Shown: positions 49,893-60,477 of the stretch, piece after piece
How positions within the stretch are numbered: the first letter of the stretch is position 1
Layout: each line of letters starts with the position of its first letter
Origin: Streptomyces deccanensis
Lineage (GTDB): Bacteria; Actinomycetota; Actinomycetes; Streptomycetales; Streptomycetaceae
Direction: 5' to 3'
DNA: 64,000 nt
Assembly: GCF_022385335.1 (NCBI RefSeq)
Contig: NZ_CP092431.1
Location: 8,556,001 to 8,620,000, forward strand
The notes under the pieces: model-generated
Told to the model about the DNA's origin: nothing
The model's database searches: none
What the model saw: the letters and a program-made list of their open reading frames with translations, nothing else
Program-made: the position numbers and the translations under genes

Positions 49893-50930
49893 ATGCCAGA
49901 GTTCACCAGCCGCAGAGGACTGCTCTTCGGGACCGCCGCCGTCTCGGCCGGCGCCCTCCTCGTGGGTTGCACCAGCAACGAGACCAAGGATGACCCGGCC
50001 GCCGCCGATCAGCCGGCCGCCGACGACAAGCCCGGCAAGGCGGTCACCATCGGCTTCGCCGGACCGCAGGCCGACCACGGCTGGCTCAACGCGATCAACC
50101 AGAACGCCAAGAGCCGCGCCGAGCGGTACGAGGACGTCACCCTGGAGATCACCGAGGGCTCGAACGACACCGCCCAGCAGATCGGGCAGATCGAGACCCT
50201 CATCAACAAGAAGGTCGACGTCCTGGTCGTGCTGCCCGCCGACGGCAAGGCGCTCACCCAGGTCGGCCTCAAGGCGATGCGGGCCGGCATCCCCGTCGTC
50301 AACCTCGACCGGATCTTCAACTCCCCGCAGGCGTACCGCTGCTGGATCGGCGGCGACAACTACGGCATGGGCCTCAACGCCGGTCACTACATCGGCGAGC
50401 AGCTCAAGGACAAGGGCGACGCCCGGGTCATCGAGCTCGCCGGGCTGGACAACCTGGAGCTGACCAAGCAGCGCACCAAGGGCTTCGACGACGCCCTGAA
50501 GAACTACCCGAACATCAAGAAGGTGGCCCGGCAGGCCGCCGAGTTCACCGTCGAGTCCGGGCAGGCCAAGATGGCCCAACTCCTCCAGGCCCAGTCGAAC
50601 TTCGACGCGCTGTGGAACCACGACGACGACCAGGGCGTCGGTGCCCTGCGCGCCATCGAGCAGGCCGGCCGCGACGACTTCCTGATGGTCGGCGGCGCGG
50701 GCGCGCTCTCCGCGTTCCAGGCGATCAAGAAGGACGACGGGGTGCTGAAGGCGACCGTCCTCTACCCGCCGACCATGGCCGCCTCCGCGATCGACCTCGC
50801 CCGCGCCCTCGGGCAGGCCAAGGGGGTGAGCGGCCTCGCCGAGTTCGAGATCCCGTCCTCGCTGACGCTGTACTCGGCCGTCGTCGACAAGGACAACGTC
50901 GACCAGTACATGGCCACCGGCTTCAAGTGA
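49893..50930 (+). CDS. sugar-binding lipoprotein of ABC transporter (RbsB-like)
   Basis: 345 residues. The N-terminus PEFTSRRGLLFGTAAVSAGA has a twin-arginine pattern and ends in the lipobox LLVGC, so it is probably a Tat-exported lipoprotein. Peripla_BP_4 fold: VTIGFAGPQADHGWLNAINQ, DVLVVLPADGKALTQVGLKA, IPVVNLDRIF, WIGGDNYGMGLNAGHYIGEQ and LWNHDDDQGVGALRAIEQAG. These are ribose/inositol-type binding-protein blocks. It lies 36 bases after the permease and completes the transporter. The ligand is not determined; the Asp- and Asn-rich pocket segments fit a polyol or pyranose. Confidence 0.93.
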   Translation: MPEFTSRRGLLFGTAAVSAGALLVGCTSNETKDDPAAADQPAADDKPGKAVTIGFAGPQADHGWLNAINQNAKSRAERYEDVTLEITEGSNDTAQQIGQIETLINKKVDVLVVLPADGKALTQVGLKAMRAGIPVVNLDRIFNSPQAYRCWIGGDNYGMGLNAGHYIGEQLKDKGDARVIELAGLDNLELTKQRTKGFDDALKNYPNIKKVARQAAEFTVESGQAKMAQLLQAQSNFDALWNHDDDQGVGALRAIEQAGRDDFLMVGGAGALSAFQAIKKDDGVLKATVLYPPTMAASAIDLARALGQAKGVSGLAEFEIPSSLTLYSAVVDKDNVDQYMATGFK

Positions 50931-51021
50931 CGGGCCCCGCCCGACGGCGAGTCAGGACACGACTCCCCACCGCCGGGTCGGGCCCCACCCCCCACCGCGC
51001 CACCACGAGGAGGACACACGC

Positions 51022-52377
51022 ATGGGACAGCCGCAGCAGCCCGACCAGGCCGAGGCGGAGGAGTCAGGAGCACCGGGGCCCGACGCGGGGGCCGGGACCG
51101 CTCCCGGAGCCGTGGCCCCGCCCACCGGTACGCCGGCCGGCGACGGTCCGCGCGCCGGGACCTGGCCCGCCGGGATCGCCGGTGGGGCGGACCGTCCGCA
51201 GCTGCGGGTCGGGATGGTCGGCTACGCCTTCATGGGGGCCGCGCACTCCCAGGGGTGGCGCACGGCGGGGAGGGTCTTCGACCTGCCGCTCACCCCCGTG
51301 CTCGCCGCCGTCTGCGGGCGCGACGGCGACGCGGTGCGGGCCATGGCGGACCGGCACGGGTGGGCGGAGACGGAGACCGACTGGCGGCGGCTGATCGCCC
51401 GCGACGACATCGACCTCGTGGACATCTGCACCCCCGGCGACAGCCATGCCGAGATCGCCCTCGCCGCGCTGGCCGCCGGCAAGCACGTCCTCTGCGAGAA
51501 GCCGCTCGCCAACACGGTCGCCGAGGCGGAGCAGATGTCGGCGGCGGCCGAAGAGGCCTACGCCAACGGCAGGTTGGCGATGGTCGGTTTCAACTACCGC
51601 CGGGTGCCCGCCACCACGCTCGCCCGCCGCATGGTCGCCGAGGGGCGGCTCGGAGCCCTGCGGCACGTGCGGGTGACGTACCTTCAGGACTGGCTCGTGG
51701 ACCCGGAGTTCCCGCTGACCTGGCGGCTGCGCAAGGAGTCCGCCGGTTCGGGAGCCCTCGGCGACCTGGGCGCCCACATCGTCGACCTCGCGCAGTACCT
51801 GGCGGGGGAGCCGGTGGTCGGGGTGTCCGCGCTGATGGAGACCTTCGTGCGCGAACGGCCCCTGCCGGCCGGGGTGTCCAGCGGTCTCGCCTCCTCCGGC
51901 GGCACGGCCGGCCGGGGCGCGGTCACCGTCGACGACACGGCCCTGTTCACCGGCCGCTTCGCCTCCGGAGCCGTCGCCTCCTTCGAGGCCACCCGCTTCG
52001 CCACCGGCCGCAAGAACGCCCTGCGCATCGAACTCAACGGCGAGCGCGGCTCGTTGGCCTTCGACCTGGAACGGCTCAACGAACTCGCCTACCACGACCA
52101 CACCGAGCCCGCCGCCCACGCCGGCTTCCGCCGCATCCTCGTCACCGAGCCCGACCACCCCTACCTCGACGCCTGGTGGCCGCCGGGGCACGGCCTCGGG
52201 TACGAGCACACCTTCGTCCACCAGGCCCGCGACCTGATGCACGCCGTCGCGGAGGGCCGGCGCCCCGAGCCGTCGTTCGCCGACGGGCTCCAGGTGCAGC
52301 GCGTGCTCGCGGCGGTGGAGGAGAGCGCCGAGAAGAACTCCGTCTACACCCCGACCCACACCCCCACAGCGGTCTGA
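51022..52377 (+). CDS. Gfo/Idh/MocA-family oxidoreductase
   Basis: 451 residues from ATG 51022 behind GAGGAGG. An unusual Pro/Gly/Ala-rich lead of about 60 residues precedes the Rossmann domain ([20 protein letters not shown]). The EKP motif of sugar dehydrogenases is present ([14 protein letters not shown]), and the C-terminal domain has [20 protein letters not shown] with the usual catalytic Asp/His. It oxidises or reduces a sugar with NAD(P). Placed directly after the sugar ABC transporter and 13 bases before an isomerase-like gene, it should act on the imported sugar, plausibly at C3 or the inositol ring. Confidence 0.92.
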   Translation: MGQPQQPDQAEAEESGAPGPDAGAGTAPGAVAPPTGTPAGDGPRAGTWPAGIAGGADRPQLRVGMVGYAFMGAAHSQGWRTAGRVFDLPLTPVLAAVCGRDGDAVRAMADRHGWAETETDWRRLIARDDIDLVDICTPGDSHAEIALAALAAGKHVLCEKPLANTVAEAEQMSAAAEEAYANGRLAMVGFNYRRVPATTLARRMVAEGRLGALRHVRVTYLQDWLVDPEFPLTWRLRKESAGSGALGDLGAHIVDLAQYLAGEPVVGVSALMETFVRERPLPAGVSSGLASSGGTAGRGAVTVDDTALFTGRFASGAVASFEATRFATGRKNALRIELNGERGSLAFDLERLNELAYHDHTEPAAHAGFRRILVTEPDHPYLDAWWPPGHGLGYEHTFVHQARDLMHAVAEGRRPEPSFADGLQVQRVLAAVEESAEKNSVYTPTHTPTAV

Positions 52378-52390
52378 GGAGGCCCCGCAC

Positions 52391-53395
<1,005 letters not shown>

Positions 53396-53424
53396 CGGTT
53401 CCCTGCCACAACGGCTCCTGTCTT

Positions 53425-53446
53425 CCGGGGTGACGGCGCACCCCGG
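53425..53446 (+). terminator. hairpin between isomerase and dehydrogenase genes
   Basis: CCGGGGTG and CACCCCGG form an eight-base stem with loop ACGGCG, 29 bases after the isomerase stop. It could end or attenuate the ABC operon before the sugar dehydrogenase gene. Confidence 0.6.
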
Positions 53447-53502
53447 CGTACCGCACACACCCGTACACCTCCGTACGACCAGCCCCTTACTGGAGGCATT
53501 TC

Positions 53503-56055
53503 GTGCACCCGTACGACGACACCAGACGCACCACTGGCACCACGAGCACTACCAGCACCACCAGCCTCTTCAGACGCCGTGGACTGCGCGGGCCGATCGC
53601 CCTGCTGAGCGGTCTGCTGCTCGCGGGCGCCTCGCTCTCCCTCACCGCGCCGGCGGCGGGGGCGGCCGACACCGGACCGAGGTCCGCCGCCGGACAGCAG
53701 GCCGCCGCCGGACCCAAGGCCGCCGCCGAGGACTTCCAGCAGGTCACCCTCGCCAAGGGCGAGCCGGAGGTCGGCGAGCCCATGTCGCTCGCCGTCCTCC
53801 CGGACCGCTCGGTCCTGCACACCTCGCGCGACGGCGAACTGCGCCTCACCGACGCGGCGGGCAACACCAGGCTCGCGGGCAAGCTCGACGTGTACTCCCA
53901 CGACGAGGAGGGCCTCCAGGGCATAGGCGTCGACCCGGGCTTCGCCGACAACCGCTTCATCTACCTGTACTACGCGCCCCCGCTGAACACCCCGGCCGGC
54001 GATGCCCCCGAGACCGGTACGGCCGCCGACTTCGCGCCCTTCGACGGCGTCAACCGGCTGAGCCGCTTCGTCCTGAAGGCGGACGGCACCCTCGACAACG
54101 CCAGCGAGAAGAAGATCCTCGACGTCCCCGCCTCACGCGGCATCTGCTGCCACGTCGGCGGCGACATCGACTTCGACGCGGCGGGCAACCTGTATCTGTC
54201 GACGGGCGACGACAGCAACCCGTTCCAGTCTGACGGCTTCACCCCCATCGACGAACGCGCCAACCGCAATCCGGCCTTCGACGCCCAGCGCACCTCCGGC
54301 AACACCAACGACCTGCGCGGCAAGATCCTGCGCATCAAGGTCGGCGCCGACGGCTCCTACACCGTCCCCGACGGCAACCTCTTCGCGCCCGGCACGGACA
54401 AGACCCGCCCCGAGATCTACGCGATGGGCTTCCGCAACCCGTTCCGCTTCAGCGTCGACAAGAAGACCGGCATCCTCTACGTCGGCGAGTACGGCCCCGA
54501 CGCCGGCGCCGCCAACCCCTCGCGCGGCCCGGCCGGGCAGGTCGAGTTCGCCCGGGTGACCAAACCCGGCAACTTCGGCTGGCCGTACTGCACCGGCAAG
54601 AACGACGCCTATGTCGACTACGACTTCGCCACCGGCACCTCGGGCGCCGCCTTCGACTGCGCGGCCCCGAAGAACACCTCGCCGAACAACACCGGCCTCA
54701 CCGACCTGCCGCCCGCCGAGCCCGCCTGGATCCCCTACAACGGCAACTCCGTCCCGGAGTTCGGCGACGGCTCCGAGTCCCCCATGGGCGGCCCGGTCTA
54801 CGACTACGACGCCGCGCTCGACTCCCCGGTGAAGTTCCCCGAGGCGTACGACGGCGACTTCTTCGCCGGTGAGTTCGGCCGCCGGTGGATCAAGCGGATC
54901 AGCAGCGACGCCGACGGCACCGTCCAGTCGATCAACAACGTGCCCTGGACCGGCACCCAGATCATGGACATGGCCTTCGGCCCGGACGGCGCGCTGTACG
55001 TCCTCGACTACGGACTCGCCTGGTTCGGGGGCGACGAGAACTCCGCCCTGTACCGCATCGAGAACGCCACCGACGGCCACTCCCCGGTCGCCCAGGCCGC
55101 CGCCGACCGCACCTCCGGCCAGGCGAAACTGAAGGTCCGCTTCTCCTCGGCGGGCACCACCGACCAGGACGGCGACGCCCTCACCTACAGCTGGGACTTC
55201 GGCGACGGCGGTACCTCCACGGCCGCGAACCCGTCGCACACGTACAAGAAGAACGGCACCTACACGGCGACCGTGACCGCGAAGGACGCCACCGGCCGCA
55301 CCGGCAGCGCGAGCGTGCAGATCGTCGTCGGCAACACCGCGCCCAAGGTCGAGCTGCAACTCCCGGCGGACGGGCAGCTGTTCGCCTTCGGTGACGCCGT
55401 ACCGTTCAAGGTGAAGGTCAGCGACCCGGAGGACGGCCGCACGATCGACTGCGCCAAGGTCAAGGTCACCTTCATCCTCGGCCACGACAGCCACGGCCAC
55501 CCCGTGACCTCCGCCAACGGCTGCACCGGCACCATCCAGACCAGCGCCGACGGCGGCCACGACGAGAACGCCAACATCTTCGGGGTGTTCGACGCCGAGT
55601 ACACCGACGGCGGAGGCGGCGGCCAGGCACCGCTGACCACCCACGACCAGAACGTCGTCCAGCCCACCCACCGCCAGGCCGAGCACTACGGCGACTCCTC
55701 CGGCATCGCGGTCCAGTCCAAGCCGACGGCCCACGGTGGCAAGACCGTCGGGGACATCTCCAACGGGGACTGGATCTCCTTCGAGCCGTACGTCCTCTCC
55801 AACGCCACGAAGATCACCGCGCGTGTCTCCTCCGGGGGCGCCGGCGGCAAGCTGGAGGTCCGGGCGGGCTCCCCGACCGGCCGTCTCCTCGGCAGCGCGA
55901 CCGTGCCGCCGACCGGCGGCTGGGAGAACTTCCAGGACGTCACCGCGAACCTGTCCCGCGCCCCGCGTGGCACCACCACGCTGTACCTGGTGTTCAAGGG
56001 GAGCGGCTCCGGCGGCCTGTTCGACGTGGACGACTTCACCTTCACGAAGCGGTGA
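53503..56055 (+). CDS. secreted PQQ-type sugar dehydrogenase with PKD and CBM6 domains
   Basis: 850 residues from GTG 53503 after GGAGG. N-terminal region rich in Thr/Ser, then a signal segment (GPIALLSGLLLAGASLSLTA). The six-bladed soluble glucose dehydrogenase-like propeller spans about 75-520 (MSLAVLPDRSVLHTSRDGEL, YSHDEEGLQGIGVDPGFADN, GNLYLSTGDDSNPF, YAMGFRNPFRF, GNFGWPYC). A PKD domain (about 530-615; LTYSWDFGDGG), a second beta domain and a C-terminal CBM6 (about 715-850) follow. It would oxidise sugars outside the cell, possibly while bound to a polysaccharide. No PQQ synthesis genes are in the window. Confidence 0.9.
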   Translation: MHPYDDTRRTTGTTSTTSTTSLFRRRGLRGPIALLSGLLLAGASLSLTAPAAGAADTGPRSAAGQQAAAGPKAAAEDFQQVTLAKGEPEVGEPMSLAVLPDRSVLHTSRDGELRLTDAAGNTRLAGKLDVYSHDEEGLQGIGVDPGFADNRFIYLYYAPPLNTPAGDAPETGTAADFAPFDGVNRLSRFVLKADGTLDNASEKKILDVPASRGICCHVGGDIDFDAAGNLYLSTGDDSNPFQSDGFTPIDERANRNPAFDAQRTSGNTNDLRGKILRIKVGADGSYTVPDGNLFAPGTDKTRPEIYAMGFRNPFRFSVDKKTGILYVGEYGPDAGAANPSRGPAGQVEFARVTKPGNFGWPYCTGKNDAYVDYDFATGTSGAAFDCAAPKNTSPNNTGLTDLPPAEPAWIPYNGNSVPEFGDGSESPMGGPVYDYDAALDSPVKFPEAYDGDFFAGEFGRRWIKRISSDADGTVQSINNVPWTGTQIMDMAFGPDGALYVLDYGLAWFGGDENSALYRIENATDGHSPVAQAAADRTSGQAKLKVRFSSAGTTDQDGDALTYSWDFGDGGTSTAANPSHTYKKNGTYTATVTAKDATGRTGSASVQIVVGNTAPKVELQLPADGQLFAFGDAVPFKVKVSDPEDGRTIDCAKVKVTFILGHDSHGHPVTSANGCTGTIQTSADGGHDENANIFGVFDAEYTDGGGGGQAPLTTHDQNVVQPTHRQAEHYGDSSGIAVQSKPTAHGGKTVGDISNGDWISFEPYVLSNATKITARVSSGGAGGKLEVRAGSPTGRLLGSATVPPTGGWENFQDVTANLSRAPRGTTTLYLVFKGSGSGGLFDVDDFTFTKR

Positions 56056-56064
56056 GGGGTGGCC

Positions 56065-57456
56065 ATGCGGAAGCAAGGACGCGTGTGGGCCGCCGCGGGA
56101 GGCGCCGCCCTGCTGATCGGATGCGTGTCGGGGCCGGCCGTGTCCGATGAGGCCGGCGGCTCCAGGGAACAGCGGGACGAGCGCCGGGTGCTGGTGTTCT
56201 CCAAGACCGCCGGGTTCCGCCACGACTCCATCCCCGACGGCATCACGGCCGTACGGGAACTGGGCGCCGCCCACGGCTTCACGGTCGACGCCACGGAGGA
56301 CGCCGGCGCCTTCACCGCCCGCAACCTCGGACGCTACGACGCCGTCGTCTTCCTCTCCACGACGGGTGACGTCCTGAACGCGGCCCAACAGGGCGCGTTC
56401 GAGCGGTACATCAAACGCGGCGGCGCGTACGTCGGCATCCACGCCGCCGCCGACACCGAGTACGACTGGGCCTTCTACGGCGGGCTCGCCGGCGCGTACT
56501 TCCAGTCGCACCCCGCGATCCAGCCCGCGACGGTCGACGTCGAGGACCACGCCCACCCGGCCACCGCCGGCCTGGGCGCGACCTGGAACCGCACGGACGA
56601 GTGGTACAACTACCGCTCCAACCCCCGCGCGCGGGCCCATGTCCTCGCCTCGCTCGACGAGTCGTCGTACACCGGCGGCACCATGAACGGCGACCATCCC
56701 ATCGCCTGGTGCCAGGACTATCAGGGCGGCCGCGCGTTCTACACCGGCGGCGGCCACACGAAGGAGTCCTTCGCCGAACCCGCCTTCCGGCAGCACCTGC
56801 TGGGCGGCATCCGGTGGGCGATCGGCGAGGCCCAGGCCGACTGCCGCCCGGAGAACGGCTACCGGTCGCTGTTCGACGGCACGGCGGCCTCCCTCTCCGC
56901 GTGGCGGCAGGCCGGTCCGGGCTCCTTCACCCTGTCCGACGACGGCACGATCACGTCGGCGGGTGGCATGGGGATGCTCTGGTACGCCGACCGGAGCTTC
57001 GGGTCGTACTCCCTGAAGCTCGACTGGCGGATGTCCGGCGCCTCCGGGGACGACAACTCCGGTGTGTTCGTGGGCTTCCCGCCCTCGGACGACCCCTGGT
57101 CGGCCGTGAACAACGGCTACGAGGTCCAGATCGACGCCACGGACGTACCCGAGCGCACCACCGGGTCCGTCTACGGCTTCCGCTCCGCCGACATCGGGAA
57201 GCGCGACCGCGCCCTGAACCCGCCGGGGGAGTGGAACACGTACGAGATCCGCGTGGAGGGCGAGTGCCTCCGTGTCTGGCTCAACGGCGTGAAGATCAAC
57301 GACTTCACCAACACCGATCCGGTACGGAGCCTGCGGGACGGCCACTTCGGCATCCAGAACCACGGATCCGCCGATCAGGTGTCCTTCCGTGACATCCGGA
57401 TCAAGGAACTGCCCGCACGGGCCGCCGACCGGGCGGACCCGCCGCCGGGCGACTGA
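56065..57456 (+). CDS. ThuA-DUF1080 lipoprotein (3-keto-disaccharide hydrolase-like)
   Basis: 463 residues from ATG 56065, five bases after GTGAGGGG. A lipobox LLIGC lies near residue 20. The ThuA domain (about 42-265) has VLVFSKTAGFRHDSIPDGIT, GAYVGIHAAADTEYDW and HPIAWCQDYQGGRAFYTGGG; it is a glutamine-amidotransferase-like fold linked to trehalose or 3-keto-sugar use. DUF1080 (about 275-455; YRSLFDGTAASLSAWR, DNSGVFVGFPPSDDPW, WNTYEIRVEGECLRVWLNGV) is the family of 3-keto-glycoside hydrolases. It is nine bases after the sugar dehydrogenase and probably works on its products. Confidence 0.9.
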   Translation: MRKQGRVWAAAGGAALLIGCVSGPAVSDEAGGSREQRDERRVLVFSKTAGFRHDSIPDGITAVRELGAAHGFTVDATEDAGAFTARNLGRYDAVVFLSTTGDVLNAAQQGAFERYIKRGGAYVGIHAAADTEYDWAFYGGLAGAYFQSHPAIQPATVDVEDHAHPATAGLGATWNRTDEWYNYRSNPRARAHVLASLDESSYTGGTMNGDHPIAWCQDYQGGRAFYTGGGHTKESFAEPAFRQHLLGGIRWAIGEAQADCRPENGYRSLFDGTAASLSAWRQAGPGSFTLSDDGTITSAGGMGMLWYADRSFGSYSLKLDWRMSGASGDDNSGVFVGFPPSDDPWSAVNNGYEVQIDATDVPERTTGSVYGFRSADIGKRDRALNPPGEWNTYEIRVEGECLRVWLNGVKINDFTNTDPVRSLRDGHFGIQNHGSADQVSFRDIRIKELPARAADRADPPPGD

Positions 57457-57458
57457 GC

Positions 57459-57496
57459 GACGGCGGGCGGGGGACGCCGGACCTCCGCCCGCCGTC
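57459..57496 (+). terminator. hairpin separating catabolic and ebo-like operons
   Basis: GACGGCGGGCGG (57459-57470) pairs exactly with CCGCCCGCCGTC (57485-57496), a 12 bp stem and 14-base loop, starting three bases after the ThuA-DUF1080 stop. It marks the end of the upstream transcript. Confidence 0.82.
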
Positions 57497-57587
57497 TCGC
57501 CCCTTTCCTCTCCCCTCACCCCCTTCCCCCTCTTCCCCACGGAGGGCCACCGGCTTTCCCACCACCGGTTCGACGAGGAGGCTGCCC

Positions 57588-58853
57588 ATGCCCGCGCCCG
57601 TGTCCACGGCCGTGTCCGTGTCCGCGCCCGTGTCCGCGTCCGATTCCCCACCGCGTGTCGGTGTCTGGCTGATCGGAGCACGAGGCTCCGTCGCCACCAC
57701 CGTCGTCGCGGGCTGCGCGGCCGTCACGGCGGGCCTGCACGCCCCGACGGGCATGGTCACCGAGACCCCTCTCTTCGCCGACGCACACCTTCCGCCCCTC
57801 TCCTCCCTCGTCTTCGGCGGCCACGACACGGTCGACTGCCCCCTGCCCAAACGGGCCGAAGCCCTCGCGGCCGGCGGCGTCCTGCCCCACGGCCTCCCCG
57901 GGGCCGTCGGAGCCGAACTGGCCGCCGCCGACCGGGAGATCCGGTCCGGCGGCCCCCTCCCGGGCGACACGAGGACCCCCGACGAGCTGATCTCCTCCTA
58001 CGCCACCGACATCCAGGACTTCGTACGACGCCGGGGCCTGGACCGGGCCGTGGTGGTGAACGTCGCCTCCACGGAACCCGCGCCCACCGGGGCGGACCTG
58101 CCGCCCAGCTCCCTCTACGCGGCGGCGGCCCTGCGCGCCGGCTGCCCCTATGTGAACTTCACCCCGTCGACCGGCCTCCAACACCCGTCCCTGGCCGACC
58201 TCGCCGCCTCCTCCGCACTGCCGTACGCGGGTCGCGACGGCAAGACCGGCCAGACCCTTCTCCGCTCGGTCCTGGGCCCGATGTTCGCGCAACGGGCCCT
58301 GACCGTCCGGGCGTGGTCCGGCACCAACCTGCTCGGCGGTGGCGACGGCGCCGCCCTCGCCGACCCGGCCGCCGCCGCTGCCAAGAACGCCGGCAAGGAG
58401 CGCGTCCTGACCGACAGCCTCGGGGCGACCCCCGAGGGCGAGACCCACATCGACGACGTCCCCGCCCTCGGCGACTGGAAGACCGCCTGGGACCACATCG
58501 CCTTCGACGGCTTCCTCGGCACGCGCATGCTCCTCCAGACCACCTGGCAGGGCTGCGACTCGGCCCTGGCCGCGCCCCTGGTGCTCGACCTCGCCCGCCT
58601 CCTGTCCCGCGCCCACGAGGCGGGCCTCTCCGGCCCCCTGACCGAGCTGGGCTTCTATTTCAAGGACCCCACGGGGGAGGCCCCGGCGGCACTGGGCGAG
58701 CAGTACGCGGCACTGGCGGGCTTCGCGGAACGGCTGCGCCCGCGCCTGAGGCCGAACCCGCTGCACCCGCAGCCGCCGCACGGCTTCGAAGCGGGCGAGC
58801 CGGGGCCTTCGGTCGCGGGCGACCCGGGACCTTCGGACGGGAGCCCGGCATGA
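57588..58853 (+). CDS. myo-inositol-1-phosphate synthase-like protein
   Basis: 421 residues. After a Val/Ser-rich lead, the Rossmann start VGVWLIGARGSVATTVVAGC, the catalytic-region blocks VVVNVASTEPAP, CPYVNFTPSTG, GRDGKTGQTLLRSVLGPMF, VRAWSGTNLLGGGDGAAL and a C-terminal GPLTELGFYFKDP are those of the inositol-3-phosphate synthase family. The enzyme converts glucose 6-phosphate to inositol phosphate with NAD. It ends in a low-complexity Gly/Pro/Ser tail and overlaps the next gene by ATGA. Being embedded in an ebo-like operon suggests it makes a dedicated cyclitol-type product, since a separate housekeeping copy is usual in Streptomyces. Confidence 0.92.
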   Translation: MPAPVSTAVSVSAPVSASDSPPRVGVWLIGARGSVATTVVAGCAAVTAGLHAPTGMVTETPLFADAHLPPLSSLVFGGHDTVDCPLPKRAEALAAGGVLPHGLPGAVGAELAAADREIRSGGPLPGDTRTPDELISSYATDIQDFVRRRGLDRAVVVNVASTEPAPTGADLPPSSLYAAAALRAGCPYVNFTPSTGLQHPSLADLAASSALPYAGRDGKTGQTLLRSVLGPMFAQRALTVRAWSGTNLLGGGDGAALADPAAAAAKNAGKERVLTDSLGATPEGETHIDDVPALGDWKTAWDHIAFDGFLGTRMLLQTTWQGCDSALAAPLVLDLARLLSRAHEAGLSGPLTELGFYFKDPTGEAPAALGEQYAALAGFAERLRPRLRPNPLHPQPPHGFEAGEPGPSVAGDPGPSDGSPA

Positions 58854-59758
58854 GCGCGCGGCCACCTCGACCGAAGCTCTCCTTCGGCTACGGCACCAAC
58901 GGGCTCGCCGACCTCCGGCTGGACGACGCGCTCGCGCTCCTCGCCGACCTCGGTTACGACGGGGTCGGGCTGACGCTCGACCACATGCATCTCGACCCGC
59001 TCGCCCCCGACCTCGCCGCCCGCACCCGGAGGCTCGCGCGGCGGCTGGAGGCGCTCGGGCTGTCCGTCACCGTGGAGACCGGGGCCCGCTATGTCCTGGA
59101 CCCCCGCCGCAAGCACGGTCCCACCCTGCTCGACGCCGACCCCGACGACCGGGCCCGCCGGGCCGACCTGCTGATCCGGGCGGTGCGGGTCGCCGCCGAC
59201 CTCGGCGCCCACGCCGTGCACTGCTTCAGCGGGATCACCCCGCCCGGCACGGACGAGGACACCGCCTGGAAACGCCTCCCCGAGGCACTCGCCCCCGTCC
59301 TCGACGCCGCGACCGCCGCCGGTGTCCCCCTCGCGATCGAACCCGAACCCGGTCACCTCCTCGCCACGCTCGCCGACTTCCACCGCCTCCGCGAGGCCCT
59401 GGACAGCCCCGCCGCACTCGGCCTCACCCTCGACATCGGCCACTGCCAGTGCCTCGAACCCCTCCCTCCGGCCGACTGCGTCCGCGCCGCCGCGCCCTGG
59501 CTGCGGCACGTCCAGATCGAGGACATGCGGCGCGGCGTCCACGAACACCTCCCCCTCGGTGAGGGCGAGATCGACTTCCCGCCCGTCCTCGAAGCGCTCG
59601 CCGCCGCCGACTACCGGGCCCTGACCGTCGTCGAACTGCCCCGCCACTCCCACGTCGGCCCGCACTTCGCCGAGCAGTCCCTCTCCTTCCTCGAACAGTC
59701 CCTCGCCCTCAGCCACGGCACGACCGGCCGCACCGCCGACCCCGGGAGCACCTCGTGA
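58850..59758 (+). CDS. TIM-barrel sugar phosphate isomerase/epimerase in ebo-like operon
   Basis: 302 residues from ATG 58850, overlapping the synthase by ATGA. It opens LSFGYGTNGLADLRLDDALA; the metal-ligand series is Glu in AIEPEPGHLLA, Asp in LTLDIGHCQC, His in LRHVQIEDM and Glu in VVELPRHSH. This is the xylose-isomerase-like barrel that uses a divalent metal. It probably acts on the product of the inositol-phosphate synthase-like enzyme or on an intermediate of the same path. Its stop overlaps the EboA start by GTGA. Confidence 0.88.
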   Translation: MSARPPRPKLSFGYGTNGLADLRLDDALALLADLGYDGVGLTLDHMHLDPLAPDLAARTRRLARRLEALGLSVTVETGARYVLDPRRKHGPTLLDADPDDRARRADLLIRAVRVAADLGAHAVHCFSGITPPGTDEDTAWKRLPEALAPVLDAATAAGVPLAIEPEPGHLLATLADFHRLREALDSPAALGLTLDIGHCQCLEPLPPADCVRAAAPWLRHVQIEDMRRGVHEHLPLGEGEIDFPPVLEALAAADYRALTVVELPRHSHVGPHFAEQSLSFLEQSLALSHGTTGRTADPGSTS

Positions 59759-60477
59759 CCCACCCCCGCACCCCGGCCGCGCCGACGACCGACCACGCCC
59801 ACGCGGCCCACCACCAGGCACACCACGAAGCCCACCAGATCCACCACCCGGCCCACACCGCCCCCGCCGACCTGCGCCGCCACCTCGATGCCCACCTCAC
59901 GGCCGCCGCCCGCACCTGGCTGGGCCGGGCGCTGGAGGAGGCCGCCGACCATCCGGGCAGCCACGGGCCCATCGCCGTCTGGGAGTTGCGCCTCGCTGAG
60001 GCGGGCCGGCGCTGCGGCACCGAGCACGCCGACGCCGTCCGCGTCCTGATCCTGCACGCGGCCCGCGCCGACACCGACGCGCTCACCCGGGTCTACCGCC
60101 AGGGCACCGCCGACGAACGCCGAGCCGTCCTGCACGCCCTGCCCCACCTCGTGCCGGGCCCCGAGGCGCTGCACCTCGTCGAGGACGCCCTGCGCACCAA
60201 CGACACCCGCCTGGTCGCCGCCGCCCTCGGCCCGTACGCCGCCCGCCGGCTGGCCCCGCACCCCTGGCGGCACGCCGTCCTCAAGTGCCTGTTCACCGGG
60301 GTGCGCGTCGACGAGGTCGCCGACCTGACCCGCCGGGCCCGGGGCGACACCGAACTCGCCCGCATGCTCCGCGCCTTCGCCGAGGAACGCACCGCCGCGG
60401 GCCGTCCCGTACCCGAGGACCTGCACCGCGTCCTGGCCCTGACCGCGCCCCCACCGGCCGACGCCGAGGAGTCCTGA
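59755..60477 (+). CDS. eboA: EboA-family protein with His-rich N-terminus
   Basis: 240 residues, GTG start inside a GTGA overlap. The first 34 residues carry eleven histidines (DHAHAAHHQAHHEAHQIHHP region). The rest is helical with LRRHLDAHLTAAARTWLGRA, GTADERRAVLHALPHLV, LVEDALRTNDTRLVAAALGP and WRHAVLKCLFTGV, which is the EboA pattern. EboA has no known activity; in cyanobacteria and Pseudomonas the ebo genes are linked to moving a secondary metabolite precursor to the periplasm. Its position before eboB and eboE supports the name. The His-rich start may bind zinc or another metal. Confidence 0.85.
   Translation: MTHPRTPAAPTTDHAHAAHHQAHHEAHQIHHPAHTAPADLRRHLDAHLTAAARTWLGRALEEAADHPGSHGPIAVWELRLAEAGRRCGTEHADAVRVLILHAARADTDALTRVYRQGTADERRAVLHALPHLVPGPEALHLVEDALRTNDTRLVAAALGPYAARRLAPHPWRHAVLKCLFTGVRVDEVADLTRRARGDTELARMLRAFAEERTAAGRPVPEDLHRVLALTAPPPADAEES

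Noticed and set aside
50931..51021. Imperfect inverted repeat after the binding-protein gene
   Set aside because: CCCGACGGCG and CGCCGGGTCGGG match only with a two-base insertion and a long loop. It may attenuate but is too weak to list.
54133..57681. 1182-residue open frame on the - strand
   Set aside because: It is antisense to the sugar dehydrogenase and ThuA-DUF1080 genes. It has Val/Gly/Arg-rich low-information sequence and no domains.
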